Of a stretch of 50,549 nt of DNA, positions 42,366 through 50,549 are shown piece after piece (the first letter of the stretch is position 1; each line of letters opens with the position of its first letter). Source of the DNA: Hyphomicrobiaceae bacterium (lineage in GTDB: Bacteria > Pseudomonadota > Alphaproteobacteria > Rhizobiales > Hyphomicrobiaceae). The DNA lies in assembly GCA_023384095.1 (NCBI GenBank), contig JAHDXT010000027.1, forward strand, positions 1-50,549, read 5' to 3'. Under the pieces are notes generated by a model. That model saw only the letters and a program-made list of their open reading frames with translations. It made no database searches and was not told the origin of the DNA. The position numbers and the translations under genes are program-made.

Positions 42366-44297
42366 TCAGCGGGCCTTTCCGTCCTCCAGCGCCTCACGCA
42401 GAACGCGCGCGAGCTGCGCCTGCCGATAGGGCTTGCGCAGCACCTTGAGGCCGAGCCCGTCGACCTTCTCCCGGCCGATGAGCTCTGCGGAATAACCGGA
42501 GGTCAGCACGAGGCGCGTGCCCGGGTATTCGTCCCGCACCCGCCGCGCGAGATCAAGGCCCGACATTCCGCCCGGCATCACGAGGTCCGAGAATACGAGG
42601 TCGATGCCGGGCGCCTCGGCGAGCACGGCCAGCGCCTCCTGCCCGTTCGCCGCCTCGTGCACGCGGTAGCCGAGCTGCTTCAGCCGAGTGGCGGTCAGCC
42701 GCCGCACCCTGTCGTCGTCCTCGACGACGAGCACCGCCTCGCCCTGGCTGGCGTCGGCGGTGGAAGCGGCGGCGGCGGAAGACTCGGAGCCGGCGCCCGG
42801 CGCTCTCGCCCTGGGCAGATAGAGGTTCACCGTGGTGCCGTGGCCGGGCTCGCTGTAGATCGTGATGTTGCCACCGGACTGCCGCGCGAAGCCGTAGATG
42901 GTCGACAGCCCGAGACCGCTCCCCTTGGATGGCCCCTTGGTGGTGAAGAACGGCTCGAAGGCGCGCTCCTTGACCTCGGGGGCCATGCCCTCCCCCGTGT
43001 CGGCGACGGACAGCACGACAAAGTCCCCCGCCGCGAGCCCCGGCACGTGCGCCACGTCCTCGGCGTCGAGCGGCGTGTTGCGGGTCTCGATGACGAGGCG
43101 CCCTCCCCCCGGCATGGCGTCGCGCGCATTGATGGCGAGGTTCAAGACCGCGTTCTCGATCTGGCCGGGGTCGGCCTCGGTCGACCACAGGTCCGCCGCC
43201 AGCGATGTCGACAGGTCGATGTCGGTCCCGATCGTCCGCCGCAGCAGCTCCGTCAGGTTCAGCACGAACTCGTTGAGGTCGATGCGGCAGGTCTCGAGCC
43301 GCTGGCGCCGGGCGAACGTCAGCAGCCGGTCGGTGAGACGGGCGCCCATCTCCGCCGCCTCCCGCGCCTCGCTGGCGAGGCTGATGCTGAGCTCGGCCTC
43401 GAGCTTCGGCTCGAGCAGCTCGATGTTGCCCAGGATGACGGTCAACAGGTTGTTGAAATCGTGGGCGACGCCGCCCGTGAGCTGCCCCACCGCCTCCATG
43501 CGCTGCGCCTGCAGCAGCGCGGCGGCCTGCTGGCGCTCGGCAGTGACGTCGTGAATGAGCGCGAGCCCGCCGATCGCGTTGCCGTTGCGGTCGACGATCG
43601 CCAGGTGCGCGGCCCGCGCCGGGAACGTCTGGCCGCTGCTGCGCCGGAACTGCATGATCTGCGGCCCGGAGCCGACGGCGGCAGAGCCGGGCCGGCCGAA
43701 CCGCTCGGCATCCTGCGGGCTCTCGCACAAGCTGCCGCACGACTTGCCGACGACCTCGTCCTGTAGGTAGCCGAAGGCCTCGGTGAAAGCCGGGTTGACG
43801 AGGCGGATCCGGCATCCCGTGTCGGAGATGACCACGGCGTCCGGCAGACTGTCGAAGATCGAGCGGAACAGGGCCTGCTCCCGGTCGAGCCGGTCCTCGA
43901 TCGCCCGCTGGGCGCTGAGATCGTAGACGATGCCGGTGAAGAAGCGTTCTCCGCCGATGGAGTATTCGCCGATCGACAGATGCATGGGGAAAATGCTGCC
44001 GTCGCGGCGCAGCCCCTGGACCTCGCGCCCGATGCCGATGATCCTGCGCTCCCCGGTCGCGAGATATCGCGCGATGTAGCCGTCGTGCTGACTGCTGTAG
44101 GGCTCCGGCATCAGCATCGACACGTTGTGCCCGGCAAGCTCCGATCCAGTGTAGCCGAACAACCGCTCGGCGGACCGGTTCACGGTCTCGATGCGGCCGC
44201 TGCTGTCGATGGTCAGGATGGCCGCCACGGCCGAATCGAGGATGGCCTTGAGCCGCAGGCGTTCCGTCTCGGCGCTCGAGCGCCCTGTCGCAGTCAT
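42366..44297 (-). CDS. PAS-domain hybrid sensor histidine kinase with C-terminal receiver
   Basis: A 643-residue cytoplasmic signalling protein with no membrane segments. Two PAS domains (residues 12-135, beginning LKAILDSAVAAILTIDSSGRI, and 140-265, beginning LFRSIFDSLPDAVVI) are FixL-like. A HisKA domain follows with the phospho-acceptor H279 in GGVAHDFNNLLTVILGN, then an HATPase_c domain (NLAINARDAMPGGG, DTGEGM, GSGLGLSTIYGFARQSGG) and a receiver domain (VLVVEDDDRVRR, phospho-acceptor D571 in VFSDLVMPGGMSGL). The order PAS-PAS-HK-REC is a common soluble hybrid kinase. HxH-type haem residues for a FixL role were not established. ATG 44297 is the first in frame. Confidence 0.93.
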   Translation of the reverse strand: MTATGRSSAETERLRLKAILDSAVAAILTIDSSGRIETVNRSAERLFGYTGSELAGHNVSMLMPEPYSSQHDGYIARYLATGERRIIGIGREVQGLRRDGSIFPMHLSIGEYSIGGERFFTGIVYDLSAQRAIEDRLDREQALFRSIFDSLPDAVVISDTGCRIRLVNPAFTEAFGYLQDEVVGKSCGSLCESPQDAERFGRPGSAAVGSGPQIMQFRRSSGQTFPARAAHLAIVDRNGNAIGGLALIHDVTAERQQAAALLQAQRMEAVGQLTGGVAHDFNNLLTVILGNIELLEPKLEAELSISLASEAREAAEMGARLTDRLLTFARRQRLETCRIDLNEFVLNLTELLRRTIGTDIDLSTSLAADLWSTEADPGQIENAVLNLAINARDAMPGGGRLVIETRNTPLDAEDVAHVPGLAAGDFVVLSVADTGEGMAPEVKERAFEPFFTTKGPSKGSGLGLSTIYGFARQSGGNITIYSEPGHGTTVNLYLPRARAPGAGSESSAAAASTADASQGEAVLVVEDDDRVRRLTATRLKQLGYRVHEAANGQEALAVLAEAPGIDLVFSDLVMPGGMSGLDLARRVRDEYPGTRLVLTSGYSAELIGREKVDGLGLKVLRKPYRQAQLARVLREALEDGKAR

Positions 44298-44389
44298 TGA
44301 GATCGCCGGATCAGCTCCTGTTTGCGCATCTCGTCTCGCGCACGATCCGGCCCGCGTCGAGTGGCCTTGCAGGGGAGCGACAATGCGCC

Positions 44390-45121
44390 TCAGAGCTCGA
44401 CTCCGACGAAATGGCGGAGCAGGTAGCCGATGACGTAGGCGAGACCTGCCGCGCTCATTCCTATCGCCAGCGTCTCCAGGCCCGAGTGCCACCACCGCGC
44501 GAGCGACCACCGGCTCTTGACCGAGCCGATGACGAAGAACACGACCCCGGTCGCGAGAATGGCCCACTGGAAGGCGTCGGGAAGCCCGATCAGGTACGGG
44601 ATCAGCGGGATGCCGCCGCAGGCCATGAACGCCGAGAACGTGTAGAGTCCGGCGGTGACCGGCTGCCGCGCGATGGCGGGCAGTCCGTACTCCTCCGCCA
44701 GCATGGTCTCGACCCAGACCTGCTCGTTGGAGGTGATCGCGGTGACGGCCTCCTCGAGCGCCGCGCCGGACAGCCCCTTGCTCACCAGGATCTGCCGGAT
44801 CTCCTCGCGCTCGCCTTCGGGCACCAGCGCGATATGACGGCGCTCCACCTCGGCCAGGCGCCGCATGTCGTCGATCTCGCTCTTGGTGCCGCTGTAGTTT
44901 GCGGCAGCCATGGAGAAGCCGTCGGCGACGATGTTGGAGATGCCGAGGATGAGCACGATGCCGGGGGAGAGGGCCGCGCCGGCGACGCCGGCGATCACGG
45001 CGAACGTCGTCACGGCGCCATCGATGCCGCCATAGACCCAATCGCGAAGGTAGTTGGGGCGCCGCTCCTGCTGCAGCCGGTCGATGATGGCTTCGGACGT
45101 GTGCTCATGCTCGAGTTGCAT
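44390..45121 (-). CDS. VIT1/CCC1-family membrane protein
   Basis: A 243-residue integral membrane protein of the vacuolar iron transporter/nodulin-21 family. It shows NYLRDWVYGGIDGAVTTFAVIAGVAGAALSPGIVLILGISNIVADGFSMAAANYSGTKSE (cited by WVYGGIDGAVTTFAV and NIVADGFSMAAANY), a cytoplasmic helical segment rich in acidic residues, and three C-terminal helices. It probably exports or stores Fe2+/Mn2+. ATG 45121 (MQLEHEH) has AGGAA 10 bases upstream; a TTG at 45151 is less likely. It is divergent from the universal stress protein gene. Confidence 0.9.
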   Translation of the reverse strand: MQLEHEHTSEAIIDRLQQERRPNYLRDWVYGGIDGAVTTFAVIAGVAGAALSPGIVLILGISNIVADGFSMAAANYSGTKSEIDDMRRLAEVERRHIALVPEGEREEIRQILVSKGLSGAALEEAVTAITSNEQVWVETMLAEEYGLPAIARQPVTAGLYTFSAFMACGGIPLIPYLIGLPDAFQWAILATGVVFFVIGSVKSRWSLARWWHSGLETLAIGMSAAGLAYVIGYLLRHFVGVEL

Positions 45122-45324
45122 ACCGGACGCGTTCCTGCTGTTGGGAGCCAACCCGGGGCTGGCAATTCCGTTCCTGAGCCTGATGTAGGACCAATTCCAT
45201 GGGGCGAATTGACACCAATCAAGGATCGCGCGCCGCCCGGCCTGCTATCAGCTCCGCGAGCCGGAATGCCGACGCCAGCCCGTGCGGCTCCCTGGACTTG
45301 ATGGCCGTAGCCGCACCGATTAGA

Positions 45325-45340
45325 TGGACTGACCAGTCCA
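45325..45340. promoter_or_regulatory. Perfect palindrome, likely operator upstream of uspA-like gene
   Basis: TGGACTG-AC-CAGTCCA has perfect 7-base arms around a 2-base centre. It lies 17 bases upstream of the GTG start and just before the AAAGGAGA Shine-Dalgarno. The size and shape fit a homodimeric regulator of the TetR type, which would block transcription near its start. No regulator gene is present beside it. Confidence 0.6.
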
Positions 45341-45357
45341 GCAAAGGAGAACCCTCC

Positions 45358-45798
45358 GTGTACAAGCACATCCTCGTTCCGACCGACGGGTCGGAGTTCT
45401 CCGAGCGGGCGGCGCTCTACGGCGTAAAGCTCGCCCAGTCTCTCAACGCTCGGATCACCGCCATCACGGTGACCGCCCCCTGGCAGGCGATCGCCATCGG
45501 CGAGGTCGCCGTCGCCATCCCCGAGGGCGACTACGAGATGCGCGCCGAAACCAACGCCTGGAACTTCCTGAACAAGATCACCGATGCGGCCAAGGCGGCC
45601 GGCGTGTCGCGCAACGCGGTCCATATCCGCCATGCGAGCCCCTACGAGGCGATCATCGACGCCGCCGCCTCGCACGGCTGCGACCTGATCGTGATGGGCT
45701 CCCACGGACGCCGCGGCATCGCCGGGCTGCTGCTTGGCAGCGAAACCGTGCGCGTGCTCACCCACAGCAAGCTGCCCGTGCTCGTCTACAGGGAGTAG
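45358..45798 (+). CDS. Universal stress protein (UspA family)
   Basis: A 146-residue single-domain Usp. It begins YKHILVPTDGSEFSERAALYGVKLA (cited by ILVPTDGSEFSERAA) and has the ATP-binding motif GSHGRRGIAGLLLGS (G-2X-G-9X-G-S) near the C-terminus, followed by TVRVLTHSKLPVLVYR. The start is GTG 45358 with the strong Shine-Dalgarno AAAGGAG; the frame continues upstream through the palindrome but has no similarity there. It is an ATP-binding stress protein, apparently controlled by the palindrome at 45325-45340. Confidence 0.94.
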   Translation: MYKHILVPTDGSEFSERAALYGVKLAQSLNARITAITVTAPWQAIAIGEVAVAIPEGDYEMRAETNAWNFLNKITDAAKAAGVSRNAVHIRHASPYEAIIDAAASHGCDLIVMGSHGRRGIAGLLLGSETVRVLTHSKLPVLVYRE

Positions 45799-45835
45799 AC
45801 GGGCGGCCGGGCATACGGCGAGGCCGCGCGGGACC

Positions 45836-46924
45836 TCACGTCTGCCGCGCGCGCCCGATCATCATCATCTCCGCGAAGTTCTCCGCCGTGATGAAGCCGA
45901 CGAGCCGATCGTCGGCGCCGGCCACCGCCACTGCGCGGGCACGCTTCTGCTGCAGCATCTGCACCACGTTCTCCAGCGTCGCGGAGCCGGTGACGACGGG
46001 GATGTCCTTGACCATGAACTCGGACACCGGGGCATCGCCGCCGCGGTCCTTCAGCGCCTCGATGAGGCCGTCCCGCGTGACGATTCCCTGCAGCCGCGAG
46101 GTCGAATCCAGTACTGGGAACTCCTGCTGGGTGGTGCGCAATAGGAGCCGGGCGGCGTCATCGGCCGTCGAGCTCGGGCTCAGCCTCTCGAAGGTGGTGA
46201 TCATCGCGTCGCGGGCCAGATAGCCGCGCGCAACGGCCCGCATCTCGACGAACTGGCTCTCGGCCGTCGCGGCCAGGTAGACGAACACGGCGATCAGCAC
46301 CAGCAACGGGTTGCCGAACAGCCCCACGAACCCGAGGAAGATGGCGAAAGACTGCCCGACGACCGCGGCGACGCGCGTGGCGCGCACGAAGCCCATGCGC
46401 ATGGCGAGCAGCGCCCGCAGCACACGGCCTCCGTCCATTGGGAATGCGGGGATCAGGTTGAAGACGACGAGCGCGACGTTCGCCACCGCGACGCGCGCGA
46501 CCATGTTGGCCCCCGGGTCCTCGAGAAGGTTGAGGTCAGCCGGGTCCAGCCGGGCGCCCAGCAAGACGACCAGCACGAACGCGATCACGACATTGACGGC
46601 CGGGCCGGCGAGAGCGACGACGACCTCCTGGCTGGGCTTCTCCGGCATCCGCTCGAGGCTGGCGAGGCCGCCGATCGGCAGCAGCGTGATGTCGGGCGTG
46701 CGGATGCCGTAGCGGCGCGCCGCGAACACGTGGCCGAACTCGTGCAGCACCACGCAGAGGAAGAGCAGCAGGATGAAGACGATGGCGAAGACCGCCGCCT
46801 CGAAGCCTGCGCTCATCCACTGCACGGCGCCGAACCAGGCCAGGAGCAGGAAGAACGTCAGGTGGACGCGCACTTGGGTGCCGCCGACCGTGAGCAGTCT
46901 GAACGACCAGGACATGAAGACCAT
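45836..46924 (-). CDS. Site-2 protease (M50B) with two CBS domains
   Basis: A 362-residue membrane metalloprotease. The zinc motif is LHEFGHVFAARRYGI (H61, E62, H65) and the third ligand is in LIPAFPMDGGRVLRA (D164). Six or so membrane segments precede two tandem CBS domains (about residues 235-360: YLARDAMITTFERLSP, VSEFMVKDIPVV). This matches the Rip3/SpoIVFB-like subgroup that cuts transmembrane substrates under nucleotide control by the CBS pair. ATG 46924 is used; ATG 46915 (MSWSFRLL) is also possible. It is convergent with the Usp gene (37 bases apart) and divergent from the patatin. Confidence 0.93.
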   Translation of the reverse strand: MVFMSWSFRLLTVGGTQVRVHLTFFLLLAWFGAVQWMSAGFEAAVFAIVFILLLFLCVVLHEFGHVFAARRYGIRTPDITLLPIGGLASLERMPEKPSQEVVVALAGPAVNVVIAFVLVVLLGARLDPADLNLLEDPGANMVARVAVANVALVVFNLIPAFPMDGGRVLRALLAMRMGFVRATRVAAVVGQSFAIFLGFVGLFGNPLLVLIAVFVYLAATAESQFVEMRAVARGYLARDAMITTFERLSPSSTADDAARLLLRTTQQEFPVLDSTSRLQGIVTRDGLIEALKDRGGDAPVSEFMVKDIPVVTGSATLENVVQMLQQKRARAVAVAGADDRLVGFITAENFAEMMMIGRARQT

Positions 46925-47192
46925 CCCCGTGGAGAGCCGAATGCTTGACGCTAGAGGCTCGCAACGCTCGAGGCTTTGATCTAGCCACGGGCTGCCGGAA
47001 AGGTCCAGGCGGCGTGGAGCCGAGCCATGACCGGGAACCGGCGAGGCGCGCAGGCGTTCCGCAGCCGCCGAGCCGTGCCCCCGGCGCATCCGGCCGGAGA
47101 TGCCGGCTTAACCGGTCGGCGGAACGCCATGAGACACGATGGCCCGTGCTCTGGTACGGTCAAAGCCCCGAGCGGTCGGACGATTCCATGGC

Positions 47193-49013
47193 ATGACGTC
47201 AGCACTCGCCCACGGCCTGCAATCGATCGAGATCTTCCAGGACCTGGACCCTGACGACACCGTCGCGCTGGCCGCCGAGTTCAGGATCCTGGAGCTGAAG
47301 AGGGGCGAGGTCCTGATCCGTCAGGGCGATCCGGCAGACGCCTTGTACGTCGTCGTTTCGGGACGCTTCAGCGTGCATCGGCAGGGCCGCAGCGATCCCG
47401 TCTGCGAGATCGGCCCCGGCCAGCCGATCGGCGAGATCGCGTTCCTGACCGGCGGCACGCGCACCGCGAACGTGCGGGCGATGCGGGACAGCCTCGTGCT
47501 GAGGCTCAGCCGCGAGGAGTTCGAGGGCCTCACCGCGCGAAAGCCGTCCATCTGGAGGTCCCTCACCGCCACGCTCGGCCGCCGGCTCGCCGCCACGACG
47601 GCCGCCGAGGTGCTGCCCTCCGACCCGCGCCCGCGCACCATCGGCGTCATCCGCGCCGGCAGCAGGCCGGTGCCGCCCGCATTCATCCGTATGCTCACTT
47701 CGACCTTCGAGGCAGGGGCGCGGACGCTGGTGCTGGAGTCCGGCACGACCGCGCTCGGCAGCGGGGTGGCGCTCGGCACGCCGGAGGCGACACGGGCCAT
47801 CAACGCGCTCGAGCGGCAATACGAGGCGATCCTGTTCATCGCCGATGCAGAGCTGACCCCCTGGTCGGAGAAGGTTCTGCGGCACGCCGACCTGGTGCTG
47901 GCCGTCGGCGCCTTCGACGCCGACCCGGGCCTCAGCCCGCTCGAGCAGCGCGCCGCCGATTTCCTCGCGCCCGAAGCCGTCCGACTGGTGCTGGTGCACG
48001 CGCACCGGACGCGGCCGGCCGGCACCGCCCGCTGGCTCGACCGGCGCAGGGTGGTCATGCACCACCACGTCGCCCTGGACGACGCAGCCGACGTCGAACG
48101 TCTGCTGCGTTTCGTGAACGGCACCGCGCTCGGGTTCGTGGCCTGCGGCGGCGGGGCGCTGTGCGCCGCGCACGTCGGCCTGTTCAAGGCGATGGTGGAG
48201 GCCGGCATCGGCTTCGACATGATGGGCGGGACCTCCGCGGGCAGCGCCATGGCCGCGGCATTCGTGCTCGGCTCCAGCCCAGACGAGATCGACCGGGCGT
48301 TGCACGAGATGTTCGTCAGCAACAGGGCCATGCGGCGCTATACCTGGCCGCGCTACAGCCTGCTCGACCATCACCACTTCGACCAGCAGCTCGCCCGCTA
48401 TATCGGCCACGTCGACATCGAGGACCTTTGGATCCCGTTCTTCGCGGTATCGACCAACCTGTCGAGCTACAGCCTCCACCGCCACCGCCGGGGCGACCTG
48501 TGGACAGCCGTGCGCGCTTCGAGCTCAATCCCGGCGCTGCTGCCGCCCGTCTATACGGCCGAGGGCGAGATGCTCGTGGACGGCTGCCTGCTCGACAACG
48601 TGCCGGTCGGGGTGATGCACGAGCTCAAGAGCGGGCCGAACGTGGTGGTCAGCTTCATGCTGCCGCAGCTCGAGCGCTTCGCGGTCGACTACTTCGAGCT
48701 GCCGTCGCGCAGCGAGCTGATGCGCCGCGCGATCAACCCGATCAGGCGCCAGGACCTGCCCGCCGCGCCCGGGCCGGCCGCCGTGCTGATGCGCAGCCTG
48801 ATGGCCAACCGGCAGGATTTCCAGCGCCACATGCGCCCCGGCGACCTTCTCCTGATGCCGCCCCTGCCGCAGGACGCAGGCTTCCTCGACTGGCATCGCC
48901 ACGAGGAGCTGATGGACGCCGCCCACCGCTGGGCCGCCTGCGAGATCGCTCGCCACGTCGCCGCGCGCCACCCGGCGATGGCGGGACTGGAGCGAGCTGT
49001 GAGCAGTGCGTAG
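47193..49013 (+). CDS. Patatin-like phospholipase with cyclic nucleotide-binding domain
   Basis: A 606-residue NTE-type protein. The N-terminal 130 residues are a cNMP-binding domain (LKRGEVLIRQGDPADALYVVVSGRFSV, cited by QGDPADALYVVVSGRF, and GEIAFLTGGTRTANVRA). A linker domain of about 150 residues follows. The patatin domain begins GFVACGGGALCAAHVGLFKAM and carries the nucleophile GGTSAGS (S348) and the catalytic aspartate in MLVDGCLLDN (D463). ATG 47193 is preferred over 47139 because similarity begins near it. It is a serine lipid hydrolase whose activity may respond to cyclic nucleotides. The stop (TAG) falls in a GCGTAGTCAATAG repeat-like stretch. Confidence 0.92.
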   Translation: MTSALAHGLQSIEIFQDLDPDDTVALAAEFRILELKRGEVLIRQGDPADALYVVVSGRFSVHRQGRSDPVCEIGPGQPIGEIAFLTGGTRTANVRAMRDSLVLRLSREEFEGLTARKPSIWRSLTATLGRRLAATTAAEVLPSDPRPRTIGVIRAGSRPVPPAFIRMLTSTFEAGARTLVLESGTTALGSGVALGTPEATRAINALERQYEAILFIADAELTPWSEKVLRHADLVLAVGAFDADPGLSPLEQRAADFLAPEAVRLVLVHAHRTRPAGTARWLDRRRVVMHHHVALDDAADVERLLRFVNGTALGFVACGGGALCAAHVGLFKAMVEAGIGFDMMGGTSAGSAMAAAFVLGSSPDEIDRALHEMFVSNRAMRRYTWPRYSLLDHHHFDQQLARYIGHVDIEDLWIPFFAVSTNLSSYSLHRHRRGDLWTAVRASSSIPALLPPVYTAEGEMLVDGCLLDNVPVGVMHELKSGPNVVVSFMLPQLERFAVDYFELPSRSELMRRAINPIRRQDLPAAPGPAAVLMRSLMANRQDFQRHMRPGDLLLMPPLPQDAGFLDWHRHEELMDAAHRWAACEIARHVAARHPAMAGLERAVSSA

Positions 49014-49064
49014 TCAATAGATTGAGGGTTAGTCGGGCGGTACGACCCGGGCAGACGCTATCGG

Positions 49065-49174
49065 CCCTCCCCTCGACGGGGAGGGCGGCGCGGCGGAGCC
49101 GCGCGGGTGGGGTGGGGCCACACAGGAAACGTCGGTATTGAAGCACCCCCACCCCAACCCCTCCCCGCAAGGGC
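49065..49174. repeat. GC-rich double-hairpin element, copy B
   Basis: CCCTCCCC-TCGAC-GGGGAGGG (49065-49085), then GCGGCGCGG-CGGAGCCGCGCGG and GGTGGGGTGGGG, and finally CACCCCAACCCCTCCCCGC. The first 50 or so bases are identical to the right part of copy C. Confidence 0.85.
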
Positions 49175-49398
49175 TACGGGATTCACACATCTCGCGTTCC
49201 CATCGCAAGCGCAAATCCGGCGAGGCGCTGTGTGAGGCGGTCGAGGCCGATCCCAGGGCGCTCGACGCCGCGTTCGGGACGCTGACGGCTGCTCTTCTGA
49301 AAGCCCTCGCCGACGGCGGCGTGATCGCCATCGATGACAAGTCGCAGGGAGGGGGTGAACCTGGCGCATTGGAGTGTTTTTCGCGAAAGCCGTGGCAG

Positions 49399-49450
49399 CA
49401 CGAATTCACGAATTCACGATCTCACGACTTCACGACTTCACGACTTCACG
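49399..49450. repeat. Octamer array, CACGAATT/CACGACTT x6
   Basis: Six consecutive octamers: CACGAATT twice, CACGATCT once, CACGACTT three times, then CACG. The array ends seven bases before the stop of the second livM gene. Confidence 0.9.
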
Positions 49451-49457
49451 GCCCTCA

Positions 49458-50399
49458 TTATGGCTGCACCACCATCTTCGGTTTGCCCCTGAAGAGCTGC
49501 GCGATCTCGCCCACGATGCCGCGCCGGAACAGCAGCACGGTGACGACGAAGATGGCGCCCTGGATGACGAGCACCCACTCGCCGAAGCCGACGAGATAGT
49601 TCTGCATGGTGATGATGACGGCGGCGCCGACGATGGGGCCGAACACCGTGCCCATGCCGCCGACCAGGGTCATCAGCACCACCTCGCCCGACATCTGCCA
49701 GGTGACGTCGGTGAGCGAGGCGAGCTGGAACACGATCGCCTTGGTTGAGCCCGCGAGGCCCGCCAGCGTCGCCGACAGCACGAATGCCAGCAGCTTGTAA
49801 TGGTCGACCCTGTAGCCCAGCGATATGGCGCGCTGCTCGTTCTCGCGGATCGCCTTCAGCACCTGGCCGAAGGGCGAGTGGATGGCGCGGTGGATGATGA
49901 GGAACCCGACTGCGAATATGGTCAGAACCACGTAATAGAACGTGAGGTCGTTCTTGATGTCGAGCACGCCGAGCAGCGGGCGCCGGGGGATGGCCTGGAT
50001 GCCGTCCTCGCCGCCGGTGAAGGCCGCCTGCACACACAAGAAGAACACCATCTGCGCCAGCGCCAGCGTCACCATGGCGAAGTAGATGCCCTGCCGGCGG
50101 ATCGCGATGGAGCCGGCGACGAGCCCCATCAGGGCCGCGACGCCGGTGCCGGCCAGAATGCCGATCTCCGTCGGCCAGCCCCACGCCTTGACCGCGTAGC
50201 CGGAGACGTAGGCGGCGAAGCCGAAGAACATCGCGTGCCCGAACGAGAGCAGGCCGACGTAGCCGATCAGCAGATTGAAGGCGAGCGCGAACAGCGCGAA
50301 GCACAGCACCTTCATCAGGAACAAGGGGTAGAGCGCCAGCGGCGCCGCGGCGAGCAGCAGCACGAGCCCGGCGAAGATCGGCATGTCGTAGCTCTTCAT
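49458..50399 (-). CDS. Second LivM-type ABC transporter permease
   Basis: A 313-residue inner-membrane permease of the branched-chain amino acid family. It has the LivM features FALAFNLLIGYVGLLSFGHAMFFGFAAY (cited by YVGLLSFGHAMFFG), IAIRRQGIYFAMVTLALAQM, the EAA-like LKAIRENEQRAISLGYRV, and MTLVGGMGTVFGPIVGAAV. Compared with the first LivM it lacks the N-terminal extension and is a distinct subgroup. ATG 50399 begins MKSYDMPIFAGLVLLL. Partner genes (livH, ATPases) are not in the window and probably lie beyond 50549. It is separated from the next gene by a hairpin element. Confidence 0.92.
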   Translation of the reverse strand: MKSYDMPIFAGLVLLLAAAPLALYPLFLMKVLCFALFALAFNLLIGYVGLLSFGHAMFFGFAAYVSGYAVKAWGWPTEIGILAGTGVAALMGLVAGSIAIRRQGIYFAMVTLALAQMVFFLCVQAAFTGGEDGIQAIPRRPLLGVLDIKNDLTFYYVVLTIFAVGFLIIHRAIHSPFGQVLKAIRENEQRAISLGYRVDHYKLLAFVLSATLAGLAGSTKAIVFQLASLTDVTWQMSGEVVLMTLVGGMGTVFGPIVGAAVIITMQNYLVGFGEWVLVIQGAIFVVTVLLFRRGIVGEIAQLFRGKPKMVVQP

Positions 50400-50452
50400 C
50401 CCAGGCTCCCAGCCGCCGAGGCCATCCACATTCTCGTGTGCCGGGGCGCCAT

Positions 50453-50549
50453 CAACCCGTCCCCGCAAGGGGAGGGGAGGACGAGCACGCACCTTCTGCC
50501 CTCCCCTCGACGGGGAGGGCGGCGCGGCGGAGCCGCGCGGGTGGGGTGG
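50453..50549. repeat. GC-rich double-hairpin element, copy C (reaches window end)
   Basis: CCCGTCCCCGCAAGGGGAGGGG followed by CCCTCCCC-TCGAC-GGGGAGGGC and GGCGCGGCGGAGCCGCGCGG (each cited by its stems). It repeats copy B at 49065 and brackets the second livM gene with it. Confidence 0.85.

Larger units (their letters stand above)
49014..49457. other. Repeat-rich intergenic region
   Basis: A 444-base gap holding copy B of the GC-rich element and an octamer array. The middle (about 49195-49350) can be read as RKRKSGEALCEAVEADPRALDAAFGTL and might be a gene remnant, but it has no start, no recognisable family and no intact end (cited by SGEALCEAVEADPRAL). Confidence 0.55.

Noticed and set aside
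49138-49599. 153-codon plus-strand open frame with GEALCEAVEADPRAL
   Set aside because: It begins in the GC-rich element, passes through the octamer array and ends antisense to livM. The middle could be a gene remnant but cannot be supported as a gene.

Overview
The window is GC-rich and densely coding. Its gene content points to an alphaproteobacterium, most likely Hyphomicrobiales (Rhizobiales): an alphaproteobacterial-style nuo operon, a liv-type ABC operon carrying a DUF6867-like gene, a TakP-like TRAP receptor, and several dispersed intergenic hairpin repeats of a kind common in that order. No rRNA, tRNA, CRISPR array, insertion sequence or phage gene was recognised.

Region 1 (1-7203, minus strand) holds the complex I genes nuoA-B-C-D-E-F and the start of nuoG. 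The operon is unusual because extra material sits between its genes. A four-helix-bundle gene flanked by inverted heptamer arrays lies between nuoC and nuoD. A DUF4267-like membrane protein and four tandem hairpin repeats lie between nuoD and nuoE. A small coiled-coil gene, coupled to nuoF, lies between nuoF and nuoG.

Region 2 (7522-27982, almost all plus strand) is the most interesting part: a roughly 20-kb glycoconjugate cluster in which most genes overlap by 1-16 bases. It encodes a histidine phosphatase, a sugar nucleotidyltransferase, two methyltransferases, a cytoplasmic glycosidase-like protein whose barrel halves look circularly permuted, a PIG-L deacetylase, two GT4 and four CgeB-like glycosyltransferases, a frameshifted GNAT/CelD-like acyltransferase, phosphopentomutase, an actinobacterial-type inositol-3-phosphate synthase (on the opposite strand), two NDP-sugar epimerases, a B12-type radical SAM protein and UDP-glucuronate decarboxylase. 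Together they suggest synthesis of an inositol- and pentose-containing, methylated oligosaccharide or glycoside. There are no polymerase, flippase or export genes in the window, so a cytoplasmic or small product is plausible.

Region 3 (28083-35365) holds a tartrate/D-malate dehydrogenase-like enzyme, an exported TPR protein, and a TRAP transporter whose receptor gene is convergent with its membrane genes.

Region 4 (35530-42286, minus strand) is a branched-chain amino acid-type ABC transporter (livH-M-G-F, a DUF6867-like gene, substrate-binding protein) with alanine dehydrogenase upstream.

Region 5 (42366-50549) holds a PAS hybrid histidine kinase, a VIT-family membrane protein, a universal stress protein behind a perfect palindrome, a site-2 protease with CBS domains, a cyclic-nucleotide-binding patatin and a second LivM permease flanked by copies of a GC-rich hairpin element.
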